Assembly: GCA_035703165.1 (NCBI GenBank) | Contig: DASSYR010000092.1 | Span: 44,608-108,607, forward strand | Origin: AWTP1-9 sp035703165 | GTDB taxonomy: Bacteria > Bacteroidota > Bacteroidia > Chitinophagales > Chitinophagaceae | Direction: 5' to 3' | DNA length: 64,000 nucleotides | In this document: piece after piece, positions 51,781 to 60,517 of the stretch | How positions within the stretch are numbered: the first letter of the stretch is position 1 | Layout of the letters: each line of letters starts with the position of its first letter | Translations under genes and position numbers: made by a program | Notes under the pieces: model-generated | Databases searched by the model: none | Seen by the model: the letters and a program-made list of their open reading frames with translations, nothing else | What the model was told of the DNA's origin: nothing

Positions 51781-52194
51781 ATGAAGAGAACAGCCACCGC
51801 CGTATGGAACGGCACCGGTAAAGAAGGTAATGGACACCTTACCACCCAAAGCAATGTATTAAATAAAACACAATATTCTTACGTTTCGAGGTTTGAGCAG
51901 GGTATAGGCACTAATCCGGAAGAATTAATTGCTGCTGCCCACGCCGGATGTTTTACCATGAAACTAAGTTTTGTTTTAAACGCTGCCGGTTTTACTGCAG
52001 AGAGCATTGAATCCGTTTCTACAGTAACTCTGGATGCAGGAGTAATAACGTCTTCTCACATTGTTGTAAAAGCCAAAGTAGCAGGCATTAGCAAAGAGCA
52101 ATTTCAAGCTTGTGCAGAGGATGCAAAGGTAAATTGCCCGGTTAGTAAGGCTCTAAACATGGCTATTTCTATGGAAGCAACGCTGGTATCTTAA
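51781..52194 (+). CDS. OsmC/Ohr family peroxiredoxin
   Basis: This 137-residue thiol peroxidase has both conserved cysteines: Cys57 in AAAHAGCFTMKL (peroxidatic) and the one near residue 121 in AKVNCPVSKAL (resolving). The start KRTATAVWNGTGKEGNGHLTT is typical of the OsmC subgroup. It reduces organic hydroperoxides in the cytoplasm. It has its own gene unit with a candidate promoter upstream and a strong terminator downstream. Confidence 0.93.
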   Translation: MKRTATAVWNGTGKEGNGHLTTQSNVLNKTQYSYVSRFEQGIGTNPEELIAAAHAGCFTMKLSFVLNAAGFTAESIESVSTVTLDAGVITSSHIVVKAKVAGISKEQFQACAEDAKVNCPVSKALNMAISMEATLVS

Positions 52195-52254
52195 TAAGCC
52201 AAAAATGAGTAAAAATAAACCTCCTTTTTGTTAATAGATTTTGTACTTAACTCA

Positions 52255-52281
52255 ACTGCCGCAGATAAATTCTGCGGCAGT
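52255..52281. terminator. Strong hairpin terminator between convergent OsmC and SQR-like genes
   Basis: Eleven-base perfect stem ACTGCCGCAGA / TCTGCGGCAGT with a 5-base loop. A T-containing tail follows on the + strand and T-rich DNA on the minus strand, so it can serve either side. Confidence 0.8.
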
Positions 52282-52347
52282 GTTTCATAAGCCACCAAAA
52301 ATCAGCTTATAAAATTTATGTGGAACTCCGTTTTGTTAACCTGCATA

Positions 52348-53547
52348 TTAAGGCAGGGAAGAATACCCTTTTTTAACTTTCCACAGAAAATATTTTTCAA
52401 GAAATACTTTCGTAAAATCATAAAAGATATTCGGAATCATTAAAGCAAACTTTCTGGGTTTAAATAAGTGATCAGATATTATCAGCACTTCTTTTTTACC
52501 TGCATCCATCACGCATAACCCCGGTATTTTACCCCATGCTTTTTTCTTTAATTCTTTTTTTCCTTTTGCAATTCTGAAAATATTTTCTGCTACAATTTTT
52601 CCGGTTTCATCACTTGGATAACCGGTTTTAGGAATACCAAAAGGAATTTTTCCCGGAGCAAAAGGAGGTATTACATCTACGGTTAGTCCTGCTGCCCATA
52701 TATCGGGGTATTGCGGGTGCCGGTAATCTTCTCCAACAGGTAAAAAGCCATTGGCACTTGCTTTTAACATGGGGGAATTCCTAATTAAATCAACACCGGT
52801 AAAAGGTGGCATTAACATAGTAAATGAGGATGGTATTATTTCCCCGTTATCCAAAATCACTTCATTCGCCTTAACTTCTTTTATACCAACTTCTTTCCTG
52901 AAATGAATATTAAACATTTTCATAAACATGCTTAGCATAGTTTCCGCACCCGTCATGCCATCTATTCCAAAATGCCCCAAATAAGTTTCTGGAGTTATCC
53001 AATATAAATCTACTTTTTTACGAATACCTTTTTTACGCAACCATTCTTCTATATTAAAAAGAAACTCATAACCAGCACCCATACATCCGGCAAACTGGGT
53101 TGCTCCTACAACAATGGGGCCGGGATTTTTTACAAAATCTTCAAGCTTTTTTCTAATTTCCATAGCGCCATTGGGTGTGCCAATATAGTAGCCATATTCT
53201 TTCAATCCCGGCACTATATCATAATTAACTTTAGGACCTGTGGCTATTACTAAATTATCATAGCAATAATCGCCTTTGGTAGTTACAACCGTCTTGGTTT
53301 CGGGATCAATAGTTAATGCTTCTGCTTGTACAAAATCAATTCCCTTTTTTTTCAGTATTACATCCGTTTTAACAGAAATATCTTTTATATCTCTTCTTTT
53401 AAATGGAACCCAAATTAAAGATGGGATAAACAGAAAAACAGGAGATTTATCAATCACAGTAATGTCAACCTCTTTCCCTAATTTTCTTTTTAATTCCAAT
53501 GCAGCTGTAAGTCCTGCAAAACTTCCGCCTATTACTATTGTTTTCAT
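52348..53547 (-). CDS. FAD-dependent pyridine nucleotide-disulfide-type oxidoreductase, SQR-like
   Basis: From the ATG at 53547 the protein is 399 residues. The N-terminal FAD loop is VIGGSFAGLTAALELK, then VIATGPKVNYDIVPGL and the second FAD segment PDIWAAGLTVDVIPPF. The C-terminal amphipathic region (FALMIPNIFYDFTKVFLEKYFLWK) fits a monotopic membrane enzyme such as sulfide:quinone reductase. Cysteines occur in FAGCMGAGY and GLCVMDAG; whether they form the SQR disulfide cannot be told. A start at 53568 is excluded because it lies within the predicted promoter box. Confidence 0.8.
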   Translation of the reverse strand: MKTIVIGGSFAGLTAALELKRKLGKEVDITVIDKSPVFLFIPSLIWVPFKRRDIKDISVKTDVILKKKGIDFVQAEALTIDPETKTVVTTKGDYCYDNLVIATGPKVNYDIVPGLKEYGYYIGTPNGAMEIRKKLEDFVKNPGPIVVGATQFAGCMGAGYEFLFNIEEWLRKKGIRKKVDLYWITPETYLGHFGIDGMTGAETMLSMFMKMFNIHFRKEVGIKEVKANEVILDNGEIIPSSFTMLMPPFTGVDLIRNSPMLKASANGFLPVGEDYRHPQYPDIWAAGLTVDVIPPFAPGKIPFGIPKTGYPSDETGKIVAENIFRIAKGKKELKKKAWGKIPGLCVMDAGKKEVLIISDHLFKPRKFALMIPNIFYDFTKVFLEKYFLWKVKKGYSSLP

Positions 53548-53565
53548 AAAATAACTTTTATACCA

Positions 53566-53573
53566 CAAAGCTA
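53566..53573 (-). promoter_or_regulatory. Predicted -7 box TAGCTTTG of the SQR-like gene
   Basis: Exact TAnnTTTG on the minus strand, 18 bases before the ATG at 53547. A small inverted repeat (AGGGC / GCCCT at 53578-53593) lies just upstream and could be an operator. Confidence 0.5.
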
Positions 53574-53692
53574 TTTTAGGGCGAAGATGCCCTTTGTGAT
53601 ATTAGTCACCCGGAAGGATGTTTTGTCTAAAATCATATTAGCACATGACTTTAATCAAAACAACAATTATGGATATAAACCAGAATAAAAAA

Positions 53693-54565
53693 TTATACTT
53701 CTATCATATCTGCTAAGAGTAACAACTCATTTTTTTTGTATTGATTCTTTGCATCATCAAAACATCTTGAAAATTCTTTGAGTAAAAACTGAATAACATG
53801 TTTGGTATTCATTGGCTTAAAATATGAAGAAGAAGGAGGGAGGGATATTTTTTTAAAATAAGTTTCCACATCTGCCTGCGTATAAACCTGGCCATTCAGG
53901 GGATCCAAGTAAAATAAAATCTTTTCAGCAGTATTGGCTGGCAAATCCTCAAAAAAAGTATTTCCATCAAAATATGCCAGTATAAATTGCCTTGGTATAT
54001 TAATTATTTTTACGGGCACATCCAGTATCTCGCACAGGGAAAGATATAAAATACCGTTAGCTAACGAATTTCCCTTTTTACATTCAATGGCTTTGTGTAT
54101 TAAAAAATCATCTGCGTGGGAATAAGAAATTTCACTGCCTTTATGCTTATAATAATTATATAAAATATTGTTTATAATAGTTACTTGTTCCAAAGGAGTT
54201 AAATAATTGTTCAACTCAAGCCAGATATTCCGTCTTATTTTTTCAAAATCCTGGTAAACGGAAGTAATATTCAAATCAGGATACTGGTATTTTGAAACAA
54301 GTAAAGCGCCGTGAAATAAATCGGGATCATCCTGCTTACACCACTCCGTAAATTCCGACTGTAATTCCTGAAAATGAAGCCGGTGAATCAAAAGCTCAAT
54401 CCTTTCCTGCACCTCTTCGTCTAATGTATTTTCCCAAAGTGTCTCAAGATTCGGGATTATAGCCTTGCCAAGAGAAACAATTTTTTCGCTAACTGTTACA
54501 AATACTTCATTGTCCGGATCGTCAATAAGATGAAGTAAAGCAGATATTTCTGTAGTTTCCTGCAT
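53693..54565 (-). CDS. SirB1/transglutaminase-like fold protein
   Basis: From the ATG at 54565 the protein is 290 residues, helical in its N-terminal 120 residues. The SirB1-type transglutaminase-like segment is KKGNSLANGILYLSLCEILD followed by VPVKIINIPRQFILAYFDG. In these proteins a Ser takes the place of the papain-type Cys, as seen here (GNSLANG). The biochemical role of the family is unsettled. It is a single gene, with 199 bases of A/T-rich DNA before the divergent acyl-CoA carboxylase gene. Confidence 0.8.
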   Translation of the reverse strand: MQETTEISALLHLIDDPDNEVFVTVSEKIVSLGKAIIPNLETLWENTLDEEVQERIELLIHRLHFQELQSEFTEWCKQDDPDLFHGALLVSKYQYPDLNITSVYQDFEKIRRNIWLELNNYLTPLEQVTIINNILYNYYKHKGSEISYSHADDFLIHKAIECKKGNSLANGILYLSLCEILDVPVKIINIPRQFILAYFDGNTFFEDLPANTAEKILFYLDPLNGQVYTQADVETYFKKISLPPSSSYFKPMNTKHVIQFLLKEFSRCFDDAKNQYKKNELLLLADMIEV

Positions 54566-54782
54566 AAAAGCTGTTTTAGTTTCCAGAAGGCATACTATTA
54601 AATTCAATATTCAAAATTGTTTTAAATATTTATTAAAATAGTTTTCCACAATTAACATTATCACAGATAAAAATAAATTACCCGGTAACGTGCATAAAAA
54701 GATACAATTATTATTTGGCTGGTAATGCAAACGGATAGTCTCTTGAAATAATTCAGTAACTTATAAGAAAAAATTAGCTCCT

Positions 54783-54790
54783 TATCTTTG
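54783..54790 (+). promoter_or_regulatory. Predicted -7 box TATCTTTG of the acyl-CoA carboxylase gene
   Basis: Exact TAnnTTTG, 16 bases before the ATG at 54807. Confidence 0.5.
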
Positions 54791-54806
54791 CTTTATAACG
54801 ATTGTC

Positions 54807-56432
54807 ATGAATATTGAATTTAATAAAAACGAGGATACTCTAAAACTATCACTTGCTGAAATGCACAGGCGGCTTGAAAAAATTTATGAAGGTGGTGGAA
54901 AAAAGGCTATTGAAAAACAGCGGGAGAAAAACAAACTCACTGCAAGGGAAAGAATTAAATATTTAAAGGATGATGATAAACCTTTTATTGAAATAGGAGC
55001 TTTTGCCGGGTATGATATGTATGAAGAGCAAGGTGGGTGTCCTGCGGGTGGTACCGTTGCAGGGATTGGTTATGTTAGTGGTAAGCAGTGTGTATTGGTA
55101 GCTAATGACCAAACAGTAAAAGCAGGCGCCTGGTTTCCGATTACAGGTAAAAAAAATCTTCGCTTACAGGAAATAGCGATGGAGAATCACTTACCCATAA
55201 TTTATTTGGTTGATAGTGCAGGAGTTTTTCTTCCGATGCAAGATGAGATTTTTCCAGACAAGGAACATTTTGGTCGGATTTTTAGAAATAATGCCCGTAT
55301 GAGCGCAATGGGTATAACACAAATAGCTGCCGTAATGGGCCCTTGTGTGGCCGGTGGCGCTTACCTGCCCATTATGAGTGATGAAACGTTAATGGTAAAG
55401 GGGAATGGCTCTATTTTTCTTGCCGGCCCTTATTTAGTTAAAGCAGCAATTGGTGAGGAAATAGATGCAGAAACATTGGGTGGAGCCGATACTCACACCG
55501 AAATATCAGGAATAGCCGATTACAAATTTGATACGGAAAAGGAATGCATGGATCATATAAAACGTATGATGAGTATGCTGGGTGGAAAGACCACCGCCGG
55601 ATTTGACAGAACTGCGGCTTATGCGCCTTTTAAAAATCCTGAAGAATTATATGGCATCTTTCCAAGTGAAGGAAAGACCTACGATATGATGGACATTATA
55701 GAAAGACTGGTTGATAAGTCACAATTTGAACAGTTTAAAGAAGATTATGGCAAAACCATCATTTGTGGTTATGGTAGAATTGACGGATGGGCAGTTGGTA
55801 TTGTTGCCAATCAACGAAAAATTGTGAAAAATAAAAAGGGAGAGATGCAAATGGGCGGAGTAATTTATAACGATAGCGCCGACAAAGCTGCCCGCTTTAT
55901 AATGAATTGTAACCAAAAAAAAATACCCTTAATCTTTTTGCAAGATGTGACAGGATTTATGGTCGGGTCAAGAAGCGAACATGCAGGAATCATAAAAGAC
56001 GGGGCAAAAATGGTTAATACAGTAGCCAATTCGGTTGTCCCCAAAATAACCATTATAATAGGCAATTCCTATGGAGCCGGTAATTATGCCATGTGCGGCA
56101 AAGCTTATGATCCGCGGTTTATTTATGCATGGCCTACGGCAAAAATAGCTGTAATGGGGGGAGACCAGGCGGCTAAAACCTTATTACAAATACAAGTAGC
56201 TGCCATGAAAGCAAAGGGAAAGGCTGTAGAAGCTGAGGAAGAAAATACCCTGCTAAAAGAAATTAAAAATCGGTATGATAAGCAAACCACTCCTTATTAT
56301 GCTGCTTCGCGACTTTGGGTTGATGGAATCATTGATCCTTTAGATACCCGGATGGTGATTTCGGAGGCAATTGGGGCCGCAAACCAAAACCCGATTATAC
56401 CTGAATTTAAAACAGGAGTGTTTCAGGTATAA
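54807..56432 (+). CDS. Acyl-CoA carboxylase carboxyltransferase (beta) subunit
   Basis: This 541-residue protein has the duplicated crotonase-fold carboxyltransferase layout. The N half contains GYDMYEEQGGCPAGGTVAGIG and YLVDSAGVFLPMQDE; the C half contains FLQDVTGFMVGSRSEHAG and GNSYGAGNYAMCGKAY. This is the methylcrotonoyl-/propionyl-CoA carboxylase beta type, which moves CO2 from biotin to an acyl-CoA. No biotin carboxylase partner lies next to it. The length and the loop VFLPMQDEIFPDKEHFGRIF favour a methylcrotonoyl-CoA type enzyme of leucine breakdown. Confidence 0.9.
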   Translation: MNIEFNKNEDTLKLSLAEMHRRLEKIYEGGGKKAIEKQREKNKLTARERIKYLKDDDKPFIEIGAFAGYDMYEEQGGCPAGGTVAGIGYVSGKQCVLVANDQTVKAGAWFPITGKKNLRLQEIAMENHLPIIYLVDSAGVFLPMQDEIFPDKEHFGRIFRNNARMSAMGITQIAAVMGPCVAGGAYLPIMSDETLMVKGNGSIFLAGPYLVKAAIGEEIDAETLGGADTHTEISGIADYKFDTEKECMDHIKRMMSMLGGKTTAGFDRTAAYAPFKNPEELYGIFPSEGKTYDMMDIIERLVDKSQFEQFKEDYGKTIICGYGRIDGWAVGIVANQRKIVKNKKGEMQMGGVIYNDSADKAARFIMNCNQKKIPLIFLQDVTGFMVGSRSEHAGIIKDGAKMVNTVANSVVPKITIIIGNSYGAGNYAMCGKAYDPRFIYAWPTAKIAVMGGDQAAKTLLQIQVAAMKAKGKAVEAEEENTLLKEIKNRYDKQTTPYYAASRLWVDGIIDPLDTRMVISEAIGAANQNPIIPEFKTGVFQV

Positions 56433-56453
56433 TCTCTTAATTTATCTTAAGTA

Positions 56454-57020
56454 TCAGGCTGTTTTAACTTGATTTTCAGGCTTTTTAATTAAATAATAAC
56501 CGCCGAACAGAAGTATCGCAAAGAAAAGGGTTCCAGCTAAACTGCCTTTTAGAAAGGGTAACCCGTCAGCATAACACATAAAAAGCCCCTCGGCTGTTTT
56601 TGGCCTGTACCAACCACCACCATTTAACCACACAAGAAAGTTAGACGTTAAAAAGTAAAGTACCGGGGCCGCCACGGAACCCAGTCCAATATGCAGGATA
56701 TTTTTCCGGTTAATAAAGAATCCGACAACAGTTAATAATCCAAACAAAACATAATTAATTAACTGACCGTTGTAAAAACCCGGAATATTATTTAATCCAC
56801 TTATATACAAAATTTCAAACAAAACATCAGAAATAAACATGGATAAAAGCGGCAATGCAAAAGCCAACTTTTTGTCCTTTATTACAGAGCCTCCAAAAAT
56901 AGCCATTGCAATTTGAGGAGCGAATCCGTATAAACCCTCCGGCTTAGGCAAAACACGATAAATAGCTGCTGCAAAAATCAACATTAAAAAAGAGTAAAGT
57001 GTAAGCTTATTTAACTTCAT
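56454..57020 (-). CDS. DUF6580-like membrane protein
   Basis: From the ATG at 57020 the protein is 188 residues with five to six hydrophobic segments. PQIAMAIFGGSVIKDKKLAFALPLL and LPFLKGSLAGTLFFAILLFGGYYL look like ECF-transporter substrate-binding (S) component folds. It resembles DUF6580 proteins as I remember them; the substrate is unknown. A start at 57071 would lie before the predicted promoter box at 57042-57049. It is convergent with the acyl-CoA carboxylase gene, with 21 bases between the ends. Confidence 0.75.
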   Translation of the reverse strand: MKLNKLTLYSFLMLIFAAAIYRVLPKPEGLYGFAPQIAMAIFGGSVIKDKKLAFALPLLSMFISDVLFEILYISGLNNIPGFYNGQLINYVLFGLLTVVGFFINRKNILHIGLGSVAAPVLYFLTSNFLVWLNGGGWYRPKTAEGLFMCYADGLPFLKGSLAGTLFFAILLFGGYYLIKKPENQVKTA

Positions 57021-57041
57021 GACAAAATATGTTTGTATCGG

Positions 57042-57049
57042 CAAAAATA
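57042..57049 (-). promoter_or_regulatory. Predicted -7 box TATTTTTG of the DUF6580-like gene
   Basis: Exact TAnnTTTG on the minus strand, 21 bases before the ATG at 57020. Confidence 0.45.
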
Positions 57050-57150
57050 GCCAAATAAAACTCCTTTTCAATTTTTTGTTGAAGCTCTTTTCTACATAAT
57101 GTGGATAAGGAGTTCTGCTAAAATGATTTTTATTCTTCTTAATTTGTATT

Positions 57151-57516
57151 ATGGCTCGTCATAATACAATCGGTGTTCAGGGAGAAGCATTAGCTTGTAG
57201 TTTTTTTACTGAGAAAGGATATATCATTCATTACCGTAACTGGCGATATTCACACTATGAAATAGATATTATAGCCCAAAATAATGACGTATTACACTTC
57301 ATAGAAGTTAAAACCCGTACCAGTTCACTCTGGGGACAGCCTGAAGAAGCTGTTACCCGAAAAAAAATTCATCATTTGCTGGAGGCCGGGAGAGAATTCT
57401 TATATCAAAATCCTCAATGGAAAAAAATTCAGTTTGATGTTTTATCAATACAACTTTTTAAAAATCGGCCACCGGAGTTTTTTTTAATTGAAGATGTATA
57501 TCTGCACGATGAATAG
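57151..57516 (+). CDS. YraN/UPF0102 family endonuclease-fold protein
   Basis: This 121-residue protein has a restriction-endonuclease-like fold. The family motifs are GVQGEALACSFFTEKGY, NWRYSHYEIDIIAQNND (the E-x-D-x-I metal site) and HFIEVKTRTSSLWGQPEEAV (the E-V-K site). It is full length. The function in the cell is not established, though a Holliday-junction-related nuclease role is often suggested. It is a single gene, divergent from the DUF6580-like gene. Confidence 0.92.
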   Translation: MARHNTIGVQGEALACSFFTEKGYIIHYRNWRYSHYEIDIIAQNNDVLHFIEVKTRTSSLWGQPEEAVTRKKIHHLLEAGREFLYQNPQWKKIQFDVLSIQLFKNRPPEFFLIEDVYLHDE

Positions 57517-57575
57517 CCGAAAAAGTATAGACGCAAAACAGAAGCGGGGTTTAATAAAACATATAATCATTTTTT

Positions 57576-58206
57576 ATGAGAAAAATTTTTCTTGGTTTTT
57601 TATTATTTGTTGCATTATCAATTAACGCCCAACTCAAACATACGCCTTTTTGTTTTGCATTTATCAGCGATATGCATATAAGTTTGCCCAATGGATTCGC
57701 TGCAGAAGATCTTCGACGCACCGTTCAGGATATAAACGCAATGAACAATATCGCTTTTGTAGTAATTACCGGAGATATTACCGAATTGGGTAAAAATGCC
57801 GAGTTTCAGTTAGCCAAAAAATTCTAGATAGTCTTCGGTTCCTTATTATGTCATTCCCGGTAATCATGATACAGAATGGAGTAAAAGTGGGGGAGTAGCT
57901 TTTGTTACTTATTTTGGCTATGATAGTTTTAGCCTCAATCATAATGGTATTCGTTTCTTAGGTTGTCCGTCCAGTCCTTATATACGTATGAGCGATGGTC
58001 ATACACCCAGCATGTTATTAGAAAAAACGGACTTGTTTTTTTGGGATTAGAAAAACGAACTGTATATTGTATTAATCCTGATAAGAAAGATGTGATATGG
58101 AAGCGTAAACCAGATATATAGTATGATAAATACCATACAAATTATCAATGATCATAGTTTAGCCGTTGCTACAATGGATGGAAAACTATCCGTTCTGGAA
58201 TATTGA
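57576..58206 (+). pseudogene. Decayed metallophosphoesterase with PQQ-like C-terminal remnant
   Basis: The first 83 codons encode a signal peptide and the calcineurin-like motifs FISDMHIS and VITGDITELG, then hit a stop at 57825. The next motif VIPGNHDTEWSKSGG continues in another frame after two single-base shifts near 57820 and 57837. It runs to a stop at 58048. A third frame then gives RTVYCINPDKKDVIWKRKPD with a stop at 58119. A last frame gives SLAVATMDGKLSVLEY to 58206. The two last pieces look like PQQ-type beta-propeller repeats. The middle of the protein, including later metal ligands, is missing. It cannot make an active enzyme. Confidence 0.88.
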
Positions 58207-58245
58207 GGATAATAGTTAATATGTACTCTTTATTTTTAAAATAAA

Positions 58246-58274
58246 AGGCCGCCTAAAGATTGAGACAGCCCTTT
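58246..58274. terminator. Weak imperfect hairpin, possibly a decayed terminator
   Basis: AAGGCCGCCT ... GAGACAGCCCTT can form an interrupted stem. It resembles a degraded copy of the hairpin at 2133-2164 and lies between convergent units. Confidence 0.3.
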
Positions 58275-58303
58275 ATAAGTAAATCGGAAAAGGAGAATAA
58301 TTA

Positions 58304-59437
58304 CTAATGAAGATCAACCCACGCCGTTCTTTCAATAAAAGTTTTAAAATAAATGTCCCCAATAACCGGAACATTGTTTGAATAAGCTTGTCCTCCGGAA
58401 TAATTTCCCTGCTCTGGTGAGGAGGAAGAATAAAAAAAATTCCCGCGTTTTGTCATAAAAGTATAAACCTGCCCGCTTACTACCGGAACGGGAGCGTTAA
58501 AAACGATTCTATTAAGACCTAATGCCAAATAAACAGGTTGCGTTAATAACAGAGCGCCGCCCACGCCTTCCCCTTCATAAACTTTTATAGTATCCACTGA
58601 GCTATACTGTACACTAAGTTCCAGTTTTGTCCAATTACCGGTCATTCCAGCAGTAAATGATTGCCCTGCTTTAGTGATCGTTGAGAGACCTGTTAGATAT
58701 TCTTGATCGACTGTATCTGAATTTGTATAGGTCTGAATTTTTTTGGTTGTTGTATTATAAATCACCATTCCTAAGGTAGCCGGTAAAGCGTTTCTTTCAG
58801 TAGTAGTCATCCTAGGTAATAAAACAGCCCCTGTAGTTGATTTTACTTCAAACGCAACGCCGCTCGCCGGGCTGGCGGTGCCTATTGCCAATGTTCCTAC
58901 GTTAAATAAATTTTTTCCACTTGCGTTGTTTCCTGCTGTTAATACGCTGGCGATGTCTTGTATTTCATTGGTAACAGAGCCGTCCACTTCTGAAGTTAAA
59001 TAACCTGCATCATTAGTAAATGCGCTTACGTTAGTAGGAACGTTGCCTGCATATAAAGCATAAGGAACGCTTAATATTTGACTTGTTCCCGTAATGGAAT
59101 AACTAGTTCCCCCAGATGGATCAGTTTCTGTTTTGATATAGTAAGGCCCGTTAGCCCAATTAATAGATGAAAATGTACCTGTAACGGGAGTTCCTCCTCC
59201 TATTTGGATACTTACCAAACCATTTACATTTGTAGTGGGGGCTTGCGTTTCTGCATAAACAACGGTACCCGATGCGGAGCCTTGTAAAATACTAATTTTC
59301 ATACCAACCGGGGAACTTGCAACCAAAGCATTGCTTGCATTGCGAATTACCGCCTGGTAGCTTATTTTTTGAGGCGCTTGTGCAAACGCATTTACGGTTA
59401 GCGTCAAAAACGTAATAATAGAGTATATTTTTTGCAT
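58304..59437 (-). CDS. Exported surface/tail-fibre-like protein
   Basis: This 377-residue protein has a signal peptide cleaved near AFAQA. The first domain (KISYQAVIRNASNALVASSP ... GTSQILSVPYALYAG) is a pattern common in Bacteroidota surface proteins that also carry fibre-like repeats. A middle segment follows with FTNDAGYLTSEVDGSVTNEI and VLLPRMTTTERNALP, as in phage-tail-fibre-like proteins. The C-terminal beta-rich domain (ERTAWVDLH end) has no recognised sorting signal. It starts 5 bases after the sorting-domain gene upstream, so the two form an operon. It is probably a cell-surface or secreted protein of unknown role. Confidence 0.75.
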   Translation of the reverse strand: MQKIYSIITFLTLTVNAFAQAPQKISYQAVIRNASNALVASSPVGMKISILQGSASGTVVYAETQAPTTNVNGLVSIQIGGGTPVTGTFSSINWANGPYYIKTETDPSGGTSYSITGTSQILSVPYALYAGNVPTNVSAFTNDAGYLTSEVDGSVTNEIQDIASVLTAGNNASGKNLFNVGTLAIGTASPASGVAFEVKSTTGAVLLPRMTTTERNALPATLGMVIYNTTTKKIQTYTNSDTVDQEYLTGLSTITKAGQSFTAGMTGNWTKLELSVQYSSVDTIKVYEGEGVGGALLLTQPVYLALGLNRIVFNAPVPVVSGQVYTFMTKRGNFFYSSSSPEQGNYSGGQAYSNNVPVIGDIYFKTFIERTAWVDLH

Positions 59438-59442
59438 AGTTA

Positions 59443-59925
59443 TTAGTTTTTAATGATTTTATAGAATTGAACTTTTTTGTTTTTTTGAAAAATATTTAGA
59501 AAATATATTGCGCTCGGGAGAGCATTCATATTAATTTGAGTTCTACTTCTTGATATGATCTTGCTTTCAAGTATTTTTCCTTTTATATCGGAAAGTTGAT
59601 AGGATAAGTTTTTGTTTTCAAGATTTGTGATCAACAATACAAGATTTGAAACCGTTGGATTAGGAAAAACAGATAAAGAAATATCCAGTCCCGGGTCATT
59701 TATCCCCGTAACAATAGTAAAAAAAGATTGTTGTACGCCCTGTTCAACCGAGCCGGTTATTCCATTATTCATAGTATAAGCAGCTTGACCCAATGAATAA
59801 GCTACTGAGCCTCCGGCTCCCGAAGCGTCTCCGCCCGATGAGGTTGTTGCTTCCTGTGCATCGCATAAATAAAAGCTAAAACTTAAGAGAACAAGCATAA
59901 AAAAATGTAGATTCTGCTTTGTCAT
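59443..59925 (-). CDS. T9SS type A sorting-domain protein
   Basis: This 160-residue protein has a signal peptide ending near LCDAQ and a short beta-rich region (GSVAYSLGQAAYTMNNGITG, SVEQGVQQSFF). The last 75 residues form a T9SS C-terminal sorting domain: SVFPNPTVSNLVLLI, YQLSDIKGKILESKI, INMNALPSAIYFLNI and KKVQFYKIIKN. The protein should therefore cross the outer membrane by type IX secretion. It leads a two-gene operon with the surface protein at 58304. A consensus -7 box lies 19 bases upstream. Confidence 0.88.
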   Translation of the reverse strand: MTKQNLHFFMLVLLSFSFYLCDAQEATTSSGGDASGAGGSVAYSLGQAAYTMNNGITGSVEQGVQQSFFTIVTGINDPGLDISLSVFPNPTVSNLVLLITNLENKNLSYQLSDIKGKILESKIISRSRTQINMNALPSAIYFLNIFQKNKKVQFYKIIKN

Positions 59926-59944
59926 ATAGGTTTTTAAATTTTGG

Positions 59945-59952
59945 CAAAGCTA
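59945..59952 (-). promoter_or_regulatory. Predicted -7 box TAGCTTTG of the T9SS cargo operon
   Basis: Exact TAnnTTTG on the minus strand, 19 bases before the ATG at 59925. Confidence 0.5.
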
Positions 59953-60060
59953 TTAACCTTTTACTTACAAAAGATTAATTGTTAATTTTTTTTGTTTAGT
60001 AGGCATACAAAAAAATTATAATAAATATTTATATACAAATAATTATTTAATAACATGATT

Positions 60061-60080
60061 ATATATATATATATATATAT
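60061..60080. repeat. (AT)10 dinucleotide repeat
   Basis: Ten uninterrupted AT units, self-complementary and prone to slippage, directly adjoining the hairpin at 60081. Confidence 0.95.
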
Positions 60081-60109
60081 TAATAAAAGAGAAAAGCGCT
60101 CTTTTATTA
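60081..60109. terminator. AT-rich perfect hairpin
   Basis: Eleven-base arms TAATAAAAGAG / CTCTTTTATTA with a 7-base loop. It has terminator-like form but no gene ends near it, so its role is open. Confidence 0.45.
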
Positions 60110-60517
60110 AATCTGGCGGCACATTTCTTCTTTTTAAGTTTATTCCACTCAGTTAATATTCGCCGCGTTTTTAGAACAGCTTTACTATTTTTTACATGCC
60201 GCTCTATTTCGATAGAAAAGTGGTTATGGTATAGGGTTAGTGCCTGAGTATTTTTTTCAGATATGCTAATTCACTGAATATGGCAAGAAATATGAAACTG
60301 TTTCTTTTATGTTACAGCTTGTCATTTTTACAATATTGTTAGCGGCGTCAATAATTGATTTACTGGTTATCAAATCAAGAAGATATCTGCGTCGCTTTAT
60401 TTTGTGCCGGCTTTTTGATGACTGTAATCCTCAAGCGTTACTTATTGAATATCCCAAAATATCCTTAAATTGTAAGACAATTGCAAAAAAATTACTTGCT
60501 AACTAAAAATACACTCT

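Larger units (their letters stand above)
59953..60517. other. Long A/T-rich gap without a supported gene
   Basis: This is the only stretch over 300 bases without a clear gene. It holds an (AT)10 run at 60061-60080, a perfect AT-rich hairpin right after it, and one short open frame (60309-60506) that shows no family features. No RNA gene was recognised. Confidence 0.6.

Noticed and set aside
60309..60506. 65-codon frame with a hydrophobic N terminus in the gap before the AsmA-like gene
   Set aside because: No recognisable domain, no promoter box, odd composition in the second half, and isolated in a low-complexity gap. I judge it a chance frame, though a small membrane protein is not excluded.
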